Positions 1-9,651 of a stretch of DNA of 64,000 bases are shown here, in pieces. Each line of letters starts with the position of its first letter. The first letter of the stretch is position 1. A program made the translations under genes and the position numbers. Where the stretch lies: NCBI RefSeq assembly GCF_016735115.1, contig NZ_JAERQJ010000001.1:1027501-1091500 (forward strand), given 5' to 3'. The notes under the pieces are model-generated. The model was given only the letters and a program-made list of their open reading frames with translations, did not search any database and had not been told where the DNA came from. This DNA comes from Aquimarina mytili (GTDB lineage Bacteria > Bacteroidota > Bacteroidia > Flavobacteriales > Flavobacteriaceae).

Positions 1-1
1 T

Positions 2-3000
2 ATTTCTCATTGTTCTATCAGAGCCATCAGAGAAATGAAAGATGGTACACTTTGGTTTGCCACATCAGTTGGATTATTCATTTATGATAGAAAAAAAGAA
101 GATTTAATTCGTTATGGTAAAAATATACAAGATCCAACAAGTCTATTTAGTGATGTGGTTATAGAAATTTTTCAGGATGAAGATCAAAATGTTTGGATAG
201 GTACTTCTTTAGGACTTCATAAAGTAACCAACTATGATATTCATAATTTGAAGTTTGAGAGGTTTGACTTGAGGAGTACTAACCATTCCAAAATGTTTAT
301 TCAAACCATTAACGAAGATGAGAAAGGTAATTTATTAATAGGTACAAAAGCAAATGGATTATTTGTTTTTAATAAGGAAAGCAGGCTCTTTATAAATAAT
401 AAAGCTTTTGGCTATGATGCATTATTGAATTTGGATATCAGAAGATTAGTCTATGATGATAATAATAATTTATGGATTGGTACATATGCAGGCCTTTTTA
501 TAAAAAAAGAAGATAATGAATTAATTAAAATTATTAATCAACCGGGAAACCCAAAAAGTCTTAGTAAAAATAGTATAAAAGAAATTTTTATAGACCAAAA
601 TGGAGCTGTTTGGATAGGAGCATATTATGGAGGCGTCAATTTATGGGATGTACACAACAATAATTTTCATACGCTTTATAGAACCAAGGGGGACCAAGCA
701 TACCAATTAGGAGTAGTGAGTTCTATAGAAGAGAGTGCTAAGGGAACTCTGTATATAGGAACCGAAGGAAATGGTGTAACAGTTATCCATAACGACGGTA
801 AAACGTGCTATGAAACTACAGAAGTACTTCATAAAGAATTAGCAAATACAAATATTAAATCGTTACTCTTAGAGGATCAAAAATTATGGATAGGAACATT
901 AAAAAGTGGAATCAAATGTTTTAATATAAGTACTAAACGTTTTGAGAAATCGGGCTTTGAAGAATTAAATGTTCTATTAAAAAACTATGGAGTTTATAAT
1001 ATTAAAAAAAATGATAACTATCTTGTTTTTGGAACATTTGGAGGTGGATTAGTATTGTATGATTTAGAAACAAAAGAAATAAATTCGATAAAGCACGATA
1101 TATCAAATGATAACTCATTAACAAATAATAGAATACGATGCATGGCCTTTGATTTGCATAATAATCTATGGATAGGAACAGACAAAGGTGTGAACAAACT
1201 TTCTTTCAAATCGCTAAAATCAGGTGATCAGAGTTTAGAAAGGTTTTTGTTTGAAAACAAGAAGTTTTATGGCTATAACATCTTATGTATTTATGAAGAT
1301 TCTCAAGGGCAAATATTAGTAGGGACCAAAGAACGAGGAGTGCTCAAGTTTAATAATGGAAATTTTAAACCGATTGATTTAAAATTATTAAACACTACTG
1401 TGACTACTGCATATAGTATAGTAGAGGATGACTATAATAATCTATGGATAAGCTGTAATCTTGGATTGGTAAAGTATCAAGCTGATATAAAAAAGACAAC
1501 AGTTTATAATCAATCTGAAGGCTTTTTAGGAAACGAGTTTATCAATAATTCTTATCTAAAAGGAAGTAATGACAACATATATTTTGGAGGTATAAAAGGG
1601 GTGTCTTTTTTTAATCCTAAAGATCTTAGAAGAAACAACCATGCAGCAAAAGTAGTGCTTACTGGGCTGAAGATTAATGGAAAAGAACTTGATGAAAGTA
1701 TCTCATTTGTAGATCAAATTACCCTAGAACATGATGAAGCTTCATTTTTGCTCAACTTTTCAATACCTAATTATGCCAGTACTTCTGATAATCGATATGC
1801 ATATCGATTGTTGGGGTTAAATGATGAATGGAAATTTACCAATAATCATGAAGCAAGTTATACGATTCAAAAACCTGGAGACTATATTTTTGAGGTTAAA
1901 GAAGCAAATAACCAGGAAACATGGAATGACGAACCAACAACTCTAAGAATAACGATAAAAGCGGCACTCTGGAAAACGCCACTAGCATATATAATCTACT
2001 TTGCGATTATAGTTTTTGTACTATACCAAATCTATAAAAACATGAGAACGAAGATCGAACTTGTGCACAAACTAAAATCTGAACGTTTAGAGAATATAAG
2101 ACAAGAAGAAATCAATACCTCAAAATTGGAATTCTTTACTAATATATCGCATGATTTTAGAACACCCTTAACTTTGATCTTAGCTCCAATTCAGCAACTT
2201 ATCGAAAATTACAAAGGAGATAAGGAAATGTACAAGAAATTGTTGACCATAGAGCGTAATGCGGATCAGCTTTTAAAACTTACGAATCAAGTACTTGATT
2301 TTAGAGCATACGAAAATAAACATTCTAAACTTCAAGCGAAACAAGGAGATTTAGTTTCATTTATTGAAGGGATTTATAGATCATTTCTGGAGTATGCTTC
2401 AATTGGAAATTACCACTATTCTTTTGAGCATGATTTATCGGAGTTACCAATGTTTTATGATCATAACAAGTTAGAAAAAGTGTTTTATAACATACTTTCT
2501 AACGCATTTAAATACACGCCAAAAGGAGGGGAGGTCAAGATTAAATTGTATCAAAATAGCCATAATGCTGTTATTGAAATTTCGGATAATGGTCGAGGTA
2601 TTAATATAGAATTTTTGAATAAAATTTTTGATAGGTATTACGAAGTTGCTAGTGATATAGAGTACCAAAAACAGTTTAATCAGGGTAGCGGTATTGGGTT
2701 GCATATCGCAAAAAAAGCAATAGAATTGCACAAAGGAGAGATTGATGTAGAAAGTAAAGTTGGAATTGGTACAACATTTAAGATTTTTCTAAAATCTGGA
2801 TGTGCACATTTAGATGATTCTGAACTTCAAAATGAAAGCTGTTCAAATACAGAACCGTATGAGTCTAATAAACAGGAGTATCTAATCGAAACTTTAAAAA
2901 CAATAGGGCTAGAGCATCTTGGTCAAGACATTGATACGAATAAGCCAAAAATTTTAATTGTAGAGGATAATGATGAGTTTAGAAGATTTATTGTAGATGT

Positions 3001-3697
3001 TCTAAAAGAATATTATATAATAGAACAAGCAGAAAATGGAGAAGAAGGTTTTAAAAAAGCATTAAGAGTATTTCCTGATTTAATTGTAAGTGACGTTATT
3101 ATGCCCAAAATGGAAGGTACAGAATTATGCTCAAAAATTAAGAATGATCAACGCACAAATCATATTCCAGTGGTGTTACTAACGTCTCGCTCATCAATTA
3201 CATATAAATTCGAAGGTTTAGAATCAGGAGCAGATGCCTATATTGACAAACCTTTTGATATAAAAGAGTTGTTTTTAGTGATTAAAAATTTGCTTGGTGC
3301 AACTGAAAGAGTTAAGAATAAGTTTACTGAAAACAATGTCAATCATGAGTCTGACATTATAAATTCGATTGACGAAAACCTGCAAAGAAAAGCTATAAAG
3401 ATTGTTGAAGATAATATTGATAACCGATCTTTTGATATCCCGTATTTTAGTTCAGAATTGGGGTTGAGTAGGACCATGTTATTTGTGAAAATAAAAACCT
3501 GGACTAATCTTACACCTAAAGAATTTATTAATTCTATTCGAATGAAAAAGGCAACAGAACTCTTAGAATTAGGAGAGTTGAGCATCTCAGAAGTTGCTTA
3601 TAGAGTTGGTTTTAAAGATCCAAAGTACTTTTCAAAAGCTTTCAAAAAATATTATAAAAAAACTCCATCAGAATACTCCGAAAAATTCTATTCTTAG
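2..3697 (+). CDS. Hybrid two-component system regulator (HTCS), 5' end outside window
   Basis: This one-protein two-component system probably senses a periplasmic ligand and activates transcription. The frame is open from base 2, so the N-terminus is lost at the window edge; the first in-window ATG is at 35. Counting from that Met, residues 1-530 are beta-propeller repeats with recurring LWIGT motifs. A Y_Y_Y domain (about 560-645) and a membrane helix (about 649-668) follow. Next come HisKA with phospho-acceptor His706 (NISHDFRTP), a HATPase with GSGIGL, a receiver with Asp1020, and a C-terminal AraC-type HTH (about 1115-1218). HTCS regulators usually control polysaccharide or other nutrient uptake loci; no such locus lies in this window, so the target is unknown and may lie to the left. 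Confidence 0.93.
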   Translation: MSHCSIRAIREMKDGTLWFATSVGLFIYDRKKEDLIRYGKNIQDPTSLFSDVVIEIFQDEDQNVWIGTSLGLHKVTNYDIHNLKFERFDLRSTNHSKMFIQTINEDEKGNLLIGTKANGLFVFNKESRLFINNKAFGYDALLNLDIRRLVYDDNNNLWIGTYAGLFIKKEDNELIKIINQPGNPKSLSKNSIKEIFIDQNGAVWIGAYYGGVNLWDVHNNNFHTLYRTKGDQAYQLGVVSSIEESAKGTLYIGTEGNGVTVIHNDGKTCYETTEVLHKELANTNIKSLLLEDQKLWIGTLKSGIKCFNISTKRFEKSGFEELNVLLKNYGVYNIKKNDNYLVFGTFGGGLVLYDLETKEINSIKHDISNDNSLTNNRIRCMAFDLHNNLWIGTDKGVNKLSFKSLKSGDQSLERFLFENKKFYGYNILCIYEDSQGQILVGTKERGVLKFNNGNFKPIDLKLLNTTVTTAYSIVEDDYNNLWISCNLGLVKYQADIKKTTVYNQSEGFLGNEFINNSYLKGSNDNIYFGGIKGVSFFNPKDLRRNNHAAKVVLTGLKINGKELDESISFVDQITLEHDEASFLLNFSIPNYASTSDNRYAYRLLGLNDEWKFTNNHEASYTIQKPGDYIFEVKEANNQETWNDEPTTLRITIKAALWKTPLAYIIYFAIIVFVLYQIYKNMRTKIELVHKLKSERLENIRQEEINTSKLEFFTNISHDFRTPLTLILAPIQQLIENYKGDKEMYKKLLTIERNADQLLKLTNQVLDFRAYENKHSKLQAKQGDLVSFIEGIYRSFLEYASIGNYHYSFEHDLSELPMFYDHNKLEKVFYNILSNAFKYTPKGGEVKIKLYQNSHNAVIEISDNGRGINIEFLNKIFDRYYEVASDIEYQKQFNQGSGIGLHIAKKAIELHKGEIDVESKVGIGTTFKIFLKSGCAHLDDSELQNESCSNTEPYESNKQEYLIETLKTIGLEHLGQDIDTNKPKILIVEDNDEFRRFIVDVLKEYYIIEQAENGEEGFKKALRVFPDLIVSDVIMPKMEGTELCSKIKNDQRTNHIPVVLLTSRSSITYKFEGLESGADAYIDKPFDIKELFLVIKNLLGATERVKNKFTENNVNHESDIINSIDENLQRKAIKIVEDNIDNRSFDIPYFSSELGLSRTMLFVKIKTWTNLTPKEFINSIRMKKATELLELGELSISEVAYRVGFKDPKYFSKAFKKYYKKTPSEYSEKFYS

Positions 3698-4001
3698 TGT
3701 CGTAACTTATTATTGTTTGAACAAATAATAGTATATAATAATTGCCTTCATTATACAATACAATATACTTTTACTAATAAAGGATATAATTACTACGTAT
3801 ATGTAATTACTTCTGGCAGGGTTTTTGTTTTATTTAAAGTACTCATATGTTATGTTTTTCTTATCATGGGTTTTAGAAAGATTAGTGTATAGAATATTGG
3901 TTCTATTTGATTAATTTTTAAAACAATGGTAAATGAGTGCCATTAGTGCTTTGAAAATAACTTATGAAGTTTTAATTTTAATCCCAAAATAACCTACAAT
4001 T
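3698..4001. other. Intergenic stretch, 304 bp, no gene seen
   Basis: This is AT-rich DNA between the HTCS gene and the secreted-protein gene. Just after the HTCS stop there is only a weak AT-only inverted repeat (TATTATTG / CAAATAATA), not a convincing terminator. I found no clear TAnnTTTG promoter element and no small ORF worth calling. Confidence 0.5.
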
Positions 4002-4619
4002 ATGGAAAGAGTAAATACTATTACTAATAAAAAACCATTTCTTCTGCTATTAATTTTTTGCTTTTTCGCACAAATTAATGCTCAAAACGAACAGATTTCT
4101 ATTCAATCTATTAGTGATCAAGAGTTTGCTGTTAATAGTATCAATGGAATCCCTTTTACGGTGGTGTTAGAAGAAAGCAATAATGATGGGCAATATCATT
4201 TGCCAAGTGGAGGTACCATTACTTTTAAAATTGCCGATATGATCGGTAAAAGAAGTACGTTACGTATTGTTTTTGAAGAAGAAATGTATCACTCTTTAGA
4301 AGATAAACTTATCGAGCAATATGATTCTGAATCAAAATGGATCAAATCTAGATTAGATATAAGCGAAAATGCATTTAAAATGTTTCCAACACGTCCTGTT
4401 TTTACTGATCAGGGATTAGAGAAACTAAAATCTAAAGTATTTGATTATGCTAATACTGATGAAAAGGAAGAATATTTTAATCAATGGATAGAAAAGATAA
4501 ACTATTCTGTAGGCGCAGTAAACTTTTTCAGAGAGTTATATGCAGCATCGAATGGTGAAGATAATGCACAACGTCATAATTTTCTACCCATCAACATTTA
4601 TCAAGAACTTCATAAATAA
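4002..4619 (+). CDS. Secreted protein of unknown function
   Basis: I do not recognise this 205-residue protein. A classical signal peptide is visible: basic start, hydrophobic stretch LLLLIFCFFAQ around residues 14-24, and a likely cut after NAQ near residue 28, so it is probably periplasmic or exported. The rest is an acidic mixed alpha/beta sequence with no cysteine and no motif I can name. It is a single gene, convergent with the long minus-strand array and separated from it by a shared hairpin terminator. The ATG at 4002 is the natural start because the signal peptide begins there. Confidence 0.75.
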   Translation: MERVNTITNKKPFLLLLIFCFFAQINAQNEQISIQSISDQEFAVNSINGIPFTVVLEESNNDGQYHLPSGGTITFKIADMIGKRSTLRIVFEEEMYHSLEDKLIEQYDSESKWIKSRLDISENAFKMFPTRPVFTDQGLEKLKSKVFDYANTDEKEEYFNQWIEKINYSVGAVNFFRELYAASNGEDNAQRHNFLPINIYQELHK

Positions 4620-4635
4620 GAATACTTAATAGGGA

Positions 4636-4686
4636 TAGAGGTCAAAGAAAGTAGCGTATTAATTTTGTTACTTTTTTTGATCTCTA
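4636..4686. terminator. Bidirectional hairpin terminator
   Basis: An 18-bp inverted repeat (4636-4653 with 4669-4686, only two G-U wobbles, 15-nt loop) lies between convergent genes. The right arm carries a run of seven T residues inside the stem. It can end both the 4002 gene and the minus-strand array. Confidence 0.75.
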
Positions 4687-4724
4687 CTTTTAGTAGTATA
4701 ATATTGTTTTTTGAATTGTGTGAT

Positions 4725-5372
4725 TTAATCTAAATATTGACGCGTCATACAGTTTTCTTCTAATTCGGTATTGCTTAGTTTTAAGAGATCCAAGTAGTAA
4801 TCTGCATCATTAATACTTTCAGATAATCTGTTGCATGCTATTTTTTTGTTGGGTAGTCTATCCAGTTGGTCAAACGGATTTTTACTAGGCCAATTGCCTT
4901 CCTCTGTTTCTAATTCTTTATACTCTTTAGTTAAACATAAAAATGGGGTGCCTTTAGAAAGGTATACTCTTTTTTCATAAACTTGTATGTTTTTTTTCGT
5001 ATCCCCAAGTGTGTGTAGATAACGGTCTTCACCTGATTGAAAACAAAAAAATAATTTATCATCCCAAAAATAATACTCAGTTTGTATATCGGCGTTAACG
5101 TAGGGTTCAAAATGGTGTACTACGTAACGTAGTTTTTTTTGATGATAATAGTATTGAATCTTACTCATCGATACATCTTCATGACCTTCATCATCCGGGC
5201 ATTGTTCATAAATCTCAATATTTGGAAGTCTTGAATCTTTTTCTAACCATTGTTGAACAAGCGTATATTTTTTTCGTATATCCTTAAGTGTATCTTCTTC
5301 AGTTTGAGCCGAACCAACATAAATGTGAGACAGAAAAAATAAAAATGGTAATAGTCGTACCGAAATTGTCAT
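4725..5372 (-). CDS. Secreted hypothetical protein, last gene of the array
   Basis: This 215-residue protein is of unknown function. Residues 1-22 form a signal peptide (RLLPFLFFLSHIYVGSAQ) ending in a typical SAQ cut site. The mature part has several cysteines and many aromatic residues, and reads like a small beta-rich globular domain. It is the last gene of the minus-strand array, 11 bp after the membrane/GDL protein, and is followed by the hairpin at 4636-4686. Its export signal contrasts with the cytoplasmic look of most array members; only the 11801 gene shares it. No toxin or immunity family is recognised. Confidence 0.7.
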   Translation of the reverse strand: MTISVRLLPFLFFLSHIYVGSAQTEEDTLKDIRKKYTLVQQWLEKDSRLPNIEIYEQCPDDEGHEDVSMSKIQYYYHQKKLRYVVHHFEPYVNADIQTEYYFWDDKLFFCFQSGEDRYLHTLGDTKKNIQVYEKRVYLSKGTPFLCLTKEYKELETEEGNWPSKNPFDQLDRLPNKKIACNRLSESINDADYYLDLLKLSNTELEENCMTRQYLD

Positions 5373-5383
5373 AGATTAAATTT

Positions 5384-6502
5384 TTATCGAAGAATTTGCT
5401 TTCCTTTTTTGAGATATTCTAGTAGTTTTTCTTCATCAAGTTCAGCGCTATTTTTTTTGTAATTAATGTTTTCTAAGATTTCTTCAACTACATCTTTCAA
5501 TCCATAAGTATATAAGGGGTGTGTAGGTGAAAAATCAGATACATCGATTCGTTGGTCACTATACAATTTTTGGGCTTCTATTTGTTGACCATTACTAATA
5601 ATCTTAGGCGCATAAAGTTGTCCCAGGCATTGTATATATCCAAAAAAACTATCACCATACAAATAATCAGAGATAAACAGATCACCATCTATATGAATAA
5701 GTGTATCAAAGTTTACAATATATGATACTGTTAGATTATTAGTAACATATAAAAATTGCTCCATATGTTCTGTGTTTTTTATGCCTTTTGTAACTTGTAA
5801 ATTGCCATCAACTATAATACCAATGTAGTTATCAGGACCTTTTTCATCCCAATGTAATTTGTGCAGTGTTGTATCTCCTTTGTACAAAATGAGCATGTCA
5901 TCATTGTCATATTCTCGATCTATATCGTCTATAGTATTGTTTTTGATAAGTTGTGCAATATCATATAACGCATCAGCTTCTTTGAAAGAGATATACTGCA
6001 AACCATTTTTTTGTTCTTTACTCTTTTTAGGTTGTATTGATCTCTTAGGGGCATTTTTTTCTTTGGTAGAGCGATACCATTGTAATAACATATAAGAAAC
6101 ACCGATAGAACCTGCTATACCCCAAGATTGTAGCAGGGGTTGTTTTATATCTTTATACGTTATAAAACATAATATACCAATTAAGATACTTTCTAAAACG
6201 ATAAAGAAAACGGCAAACTCTTTAAATTCTTGCAATCGATTTTTGTAGTTTTTAGAATCTTGATTAGATAGAGAGTTATTGTCTGCCAGTACGTCAGCAA
6301 CAAACTCAATACAGAGATAAATAATTAATGCAACTAAACCATTTGTAATAATTCTACTGTACTCATTATCCCAATTTTGTTGTACAAGAAATTGGCGTAC
6401 ATAGGGATCAATAAAATTATGGGCCGTCATAGCGATGAGCACAGCCATATGTCTAAATCCTCCAGGGATACCAAAAGATGAGAAGTTTGATGTTTGAAGC
6501 AT
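5384..6502 (-). CDS. Membrane protein with C-terminal GDL (beta-helix-like) module
   Basis: Function unknown; 372 residues. The N-terminal half has about three hydrophobic helices (roughly residues 51-72, 93-115 and 124-142). A soluble part then carries the repeated beta pattern seen in four other array proteins: YKGDTTL, IIVDGNLQV, FLYVTNNLTV and IHIDGDLFI over about residues 205-320. Bactofilin-like or other short beta-helix folds show such G-N/D-L spacing, so a right-handed beta-helix is my inference. Genes on both sides lie within 15 bp, so co-transcription is likely. It would hold a GDL module at the inner membrane. Confidence 0.75.
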   Translation of the reverse strand: MLQTSNFSSFGIPGGFRHMAVLIAMTAHNFIDPYVRQFLVQQNWDNEYSRIITNGLVALIIYLCIEFVADVLADNNSLSNQDSKNYKNRLQEFKEFAVFFIVLESILIGILCFITYKDIKQPLLQSWGIAGSIGVSYMLLQWYRSTKEKNAPKRSIQPKKSKEQKNGLQYISFKEADALYDIAQLIKNNTIDDIDREYDNDDMLILYKGDTTLHKLHWDEKGPDNYIGIIVDGNLQVTKGIKNTEHMEQFLYVTNNLTVSYIVNFDTLIHIDGDLFISDYLYGDSFFGYIQCLGQLYAPKIISNGQQIEAQKLYSDQRIDVSDFSPTHPLYTYGLKDVVEEILENINYKKNSAELDEEKLLEYLKKGKQILR

Positions 6503-6516
6503 GATGAATGTATTTA

Positions 6517-7341
6517 TTAATAATCAAGATAGTTAGAGATGTCAATAAATTCATCGATTTTATGGATATCAGTAGTATCGTAGAATTTATTCAAATTTTT
6601 AAATAACGAAACTAAATTAGAACAGATAATATTTCGGTCACTTTCGTCATGCCAAAACTCTAATAATTGACCTTTTTGACCGGTAAACGTACCTTCTGTA
6701 TCATAACAAATGTGATCTCCACCTCCATTATGAAATATGGGAAACCAATGTTTATTCCACCAATTTTTAGCTTCAAAATCTTTAACTATCATAGATGTGA
6801 ATTCTTGTTGAGTAGCGAGCATTTCTTCTAACGGGATAAACATACTATTATTCACAAATGTTTTAGAACAAGTACGGCTTTGACCATTTTTCCATAGATA
6901 TACTAGTTTTAAATCCTCTGGTATTGTTACACCATATTTTTCTTCTAAAACTTGAATTGTCTCGATTTCTAGAGGAGGATTAAACTGTTCATAATACTCA
7001 GGGCGTTTTTTCTGCAGGAATTTATCTAAAGTTTGAAGAGTGTTTTTTAATGCTATGGCATCAAACTCTGTTGTACCAGAGCTTGTACTTAATTTTTTTG
7101 GTTTATTTTTCTTTGGTTTTGTTGCAGTTACATAACCTTTTTTCTCGTAACGTTGTATCATTAAAGACACTCTTTCCTCACCATGTTCGGGACTGTCATA
7201 TTTGGTGATTTTGGATTGTGTTTCAGACCGGTCATAATAATCTTCTACAAGCCCCCATTTCATTTTAAAGTTTTTACCCTTTAATTCATACTCCCAAAAC
7301 TTGTGTTCTGTATCCGTTTTTAGTTCATAATAGTTTTTCAT
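6517..7341 (-). CDS. WGR-domain plus SMI1/KNR4 (SUKH) protein
   Basis: Two modules are visible in 274 residues. Residues 1-72 match a WGR domain (FWEYELKG, KMKWGLVED, then YDSPEHGEERVSLMIQRYEKKGY), the fold found in PARP-like and MolR-type proteins. Residues about 105-260 match SMI1/KNR4: LEEKYGVTIPEDLKLVYLWKNGQ, then WFPIFHNGGGDHICYD and LLEFWHDESD. SUKH proteins are the best-known immunity superfamily of polymorphic toxin systems, so an immunity or protein-binding role is plausible, but no cognate toxin is present. It starts 1 bp after the propeller gene stops, which indicates tight translational linkage. Confidence 0.82.
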   Translation of the reverse strand: MKNYYELKTDTEHKFWEYELKGKNFKMKWGLVEDYYDRSETQSKITKYDSPEHGEERVSLMIQRYEKKGYVTATKPKKNKPKKLSTSSGTTEFDAIALKNTLQTLDKFLQKKRPEYYEQFNPPLEIETIQVLEEKYGVTIPEDLKLVYLWKNGQSRTCSKTFVNNSMFIPLEEMLATQQEFTSMIVKDFEAKNWWNKHWFPIFHNGGGDHICYDTEGTFTGQKGQLLEFWHDESDRNIICSNLVSLFKNLNKFYDTTDIHKIDEFIDISNYLDY

Positions 7342-7342
7342 T

Positions 7343-8251
7343 TCACTTAATTTTTAATACTGCTATCCATTCTTTTCCGTTGAATTCTACTACATCTTTT
7401 TCTCCAAACGAGCAAAGTATCCCATCCCTGGCACTCAATTGATGAAAAGTATTAGGTCTATTCTTTTTAAAATCTACTTCTTTAAGGTTTTTTCCATCAT
7501 AGTAGTATACATTATGCATCGTGCTACAATAGAGTTTTCCTTGAAACCACGCCATCCCATAGAAAGTATCTTCAGTAAGGTTTTGATCTATAATGCTACA
7601 CTTCTTATTTTCAATTTTAATTAAGGTTCCCATTTGCCCACAGGCGTATACAGTACCATCATCCGCACATCGTATTCGGGTAAGATCTAAATCTGTTGGG
7701 CTTTCTAGTAGTTGCCATTTTTTACCATTATAGTGCCAGATTTCACCTAACCAACCCGCTACATAAATATCATCTTCGTCAAATCCATCTATAGATTCCC
7801 AACAGGTATCGATAGGATCTATTTCTTTAGAAAATTGCTGTGCAGTATGATCTATTCTAATCCAATGATCAGCATCATCTCTACAATAGGCTTGTCTACC
7901 ACTTCCCACTGCAAAAGCTTTTCCTTGTGCAATACCTCTAACTTCTTTTAAAAGTCCTTTTGAGATGGGAATAGGAGACTCTTCACCAGCTTCCCCGCCA
8001 CCAATGCAAATGACTTCACCTGTTGTCCCCAAAGCGATAAATTTTTCATTAGGTTGGTAACAAACTGAGGCAGAGATAAAATTAAACGAAATATCATCAA
8101 AACCGAGTTCTTCTCTATCAAGGGTAAACAATCTAACTTCCTGATTGTTATCATTTGTGGTTAGAAAGTAGTATAGGTCGTTATAACGTACTATACCTTT
8201 ATAAATACTATGCCCTTTGAAATCTTCTAAATCTTCTTTTTGTATTTTCAT
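7343..8251 (-). CDS. Predicted cytoplasmic beta-propeller protein
   Basis: This 302-residue protein has no signal peptide. Regular repeats of the form DDIYVAGWLGEIWHYNGKKW, DGTVYACGQMGTLIKIENKK and GKLYCSTMHNVYYYDGKNL recur every 40-45 residues, which fits a six- or seven-bladed propeller. I see no catalytic residues, so it is more likely a binding scaffold. The gene sits between the WG-repeat gene and the WGR-SUKH gene. If the frameshift in the gene upstream is read through, the spacing between the two is only about 9 bp. Confidence 0.72.
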   Translation of the reverse strand: MKIQKEDLEDFKGHSIYKGIVRYNDLYYFLTTNDNNQEVRLFTLDREELGFDDISFNFISASVCYQPNEKFIALGTTGEVICIGGGEAGEESPIPISKGLLKEVRGIAQGKAFAVGSGRQAYCRDDADHWIRIDHTAQQFSKEIDPIDTCWESIDGFDEDDIYVAGWLGEIWHYNGKKWQLLESPTDLDLTRIRCADDGTVYACGQMGTLIKIENKKCSIIDQNLTEDTFYGMAWFQGKLYCSTMHNVYYYDGKNLKEVDFKKNRPNTFHQLSARDGILCSFGEKDVVEFNGKEWIAVLKIK

Positions 8252-8274
8252 GACTTTACTTTAAACAATTTCAT

Positions 8275-9216
8275 TCACGGCAGCCAAACCATCTGAAAAC
8301 ATAGATGCCTGTCTATATTTAAAATCGATAATAGTTTCTCCTTTACTATTTGCATAGCCATACGCATCTTTTTTCTGACAGCAATCAAACCCTTACTCAT
8401 TAGGCCAATTTCTTTGAATTTTGGTTCTATCACCCAATTAAAATCAGTATCTATTAAACCCCATTTACCTTTTATACATAATTGACAATATCCGTTGTAG
8501 AAACCTAGGTACTTACTATGTGATTTATGAAAATTTGTTATATCATAGGAGATATCGGTTTCAACACTTTTTTGATTTGTTACATCCCAAAAACATAATT
8601 GATTTTTTTTGTTTCTAAGGATATACGGAATAAAACCTTGATGATCTATATGATATAGTGGCACAAAATCTGGTAAATCATAAAGTAGTTCACCTTTGTT
8701 ATTTATAATAGAGGTAATAGGGTTTTTACTTTTATAGTTTTCTACTATGGCATAATCCCCAAAAAAATCTGTCGCTTTACCATGCTGAGGTTCGATTACG
8801 ATTTCTCCGGATTGGTTAATAAAACCATTGACTCCGTTTTTACCTGATGTTGCCACTCGTTTTAATCCATTAAAAAACCTCCAGGAAAGATCGATGTATG
8901 TGGTATCATTTAATTTATATTTGGTATAATTAGCTTTCCAGGTAATAGGAAGAACAATATCTCCTTTTTCATTGCGATAACCTTCTTCACAACAAATTAA
9001 ACCATCACTAAAAGGTGCTAATACCCTTGGTGTTTCAAAAAGGATATTACCTTTAATGTCGATAATTACATCTTCCCGAATTGTCTTTCTGCCTTCTTTT
9101 TGTACTCTATGGTAGCTTGCTTTCCCTTCAGAAAAACGATCATTAGAAGACATATGCTCATCTAGTATTACTTTTTCTCCTTGGGTGTTGATATAATAAT
9201 ATAGATCTGTTTTCAT
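8275..9216 (-). CDS. WG-repeat protein with apparent -1 frameshift near the C-terminus
   Basis: WG (KWG) repeats are visible in the 313 residues read without a shift: GLICCEEGYRNEKGDIVLP, NGVNGFINQSGEIVIEPQHG and IKGKWGLIDTDFNWVIEPKF. After AVRKK the encoded tail (MRMAMQIVKEKL...) stops looking like the family. In the -1 frame the sequence continues as a textbook repeat, DAYGYANSKGETIIDFKYRQ then MFSDGLAAVNEIV, and stops at 8261. The switch point is A-AAA-AAG at 8368-8374 (minus strand), in the phase of a -1 slippery heptamer. The full-length product is therefore either a frameshift product or the ancestral form before loss of one A. WG-repeat proteins are generally binding scaffolds. Confidence 0.8.
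   Translation of the reverse strand: MKTDLYYYINTQGEKVILDEHMSSNDRFSEGKASYHRVQKEGRKTIREDVIIDIKGNILFETPRVLAPFSDGLICCEEGYRNEKGDIVLPITWKANYTKYKLNDTTYIDLSWRFFNGLKRVATSGKNGVNGFINQSGEIVIEPQHGKATDFFGDYAIVENYKSKNPITSIINNKGELLYDLPDFVPLYHIDHQGFIPYILRNKKNQLCFWDVTNQKSVETDISYDITNFHKSHSKYLGFYNGYCQLCIKGKWGLIDTDFNWVIEPKFKEIGLMSKGLIAVRKKMRMAMQIVKEKLLSILNIDRHLCFQMVWLP
8368..8374 (-). promoter_or_regulatory. A-AAA-AAG slippery heptamer at the frame switch of the WG-repeat gene
   Basis: In the frame of the upstream repeats the codons read AGA AAA AAG ATG, so the heptamer A-AAA-AAG is in the phase used for -1 frameshifting in E. coli dnaX. A -1 slip here restores a complete final WG repeat. Functional frameshifting is inferred. 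A one-base deletion in the A tract or a sequencing error gives the same picture. Confidence 0.45.
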
Positions 9217-9221
9217 CTGGA

Positions 9222-9644
9222 TTAATATTCATAAGGTTTATATATTTTTTCTACTAACAATTCACCTTTTACGGTTGTCAAAGAATCGTTGTCACGAAAT
9301 GTTTTAGCTTTTAAATTGCCCCCGAGATATACTTCTGTTTCAAAAGTTTCATAGTTTTCACAGTTTATATTTCCTGTAATTACTAAGCAAAATACTCTGT
9401 CTGAGATCTGTAAATTACCCTTAATGGTTAGGTTACCTTCTATGGCAATGGTACCTATTTCTGCCTCTGGGAATTGATCGGCGATCTCATAAAAGCTATC
9501 ATCAAATAACCAATGATTGTCAATTTCTAGGTCGCCTTTATAATAGAGACAATCCAGCCCATAATCTCCTTCTGAAGGGAGTAGGCTTTTAGTGTTTATA
9601 CGTTGGTTTAGTTCTTCTTCAGTTACTAGTGTAAAGTCTTTCAT
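9222..9644 (-). CDS. Small GDL (beta-helix-like) module protein
   Basis: The 140-residue protein is almost entirely one GDL module: YYKGDLEI, IAIEGNLTIKGNLQI, VITGNINCENYETF, then VYLGGNLKAKTF and VKGELLVEKIY. It is the shortest of five array proteins with this pattern and so gives the best view of the isolated domain. There is no signal peptide or membrane helix. It lies 7 bp after the ankyrin gene and 5 bp before the WG-repeat gene. Function is unknown; a short beta-helix used for protein binding or assembly is my inference. Confidence 0.75.
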   Translation of the reverse strand: MKDFTLVTEEELNQRINTKSLLPSEGDYGLDCLYYKGDLEIDNHWLFDDSFYEIADQFPEAEIGTIAIEGNLTIKGNLQISDRVFCLVITGNINCENYETFETEVYLGGNLKAKTFRDNDSLTTVKGELLVEKIYKPYEY

Positions 9645-9651
9645 TTTGAAA

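Noticed and set aside
3698..3800. Terminator after the HTCS gene
   Set aside because: The inverted repeat is AT-only with bulges and no T run of note.
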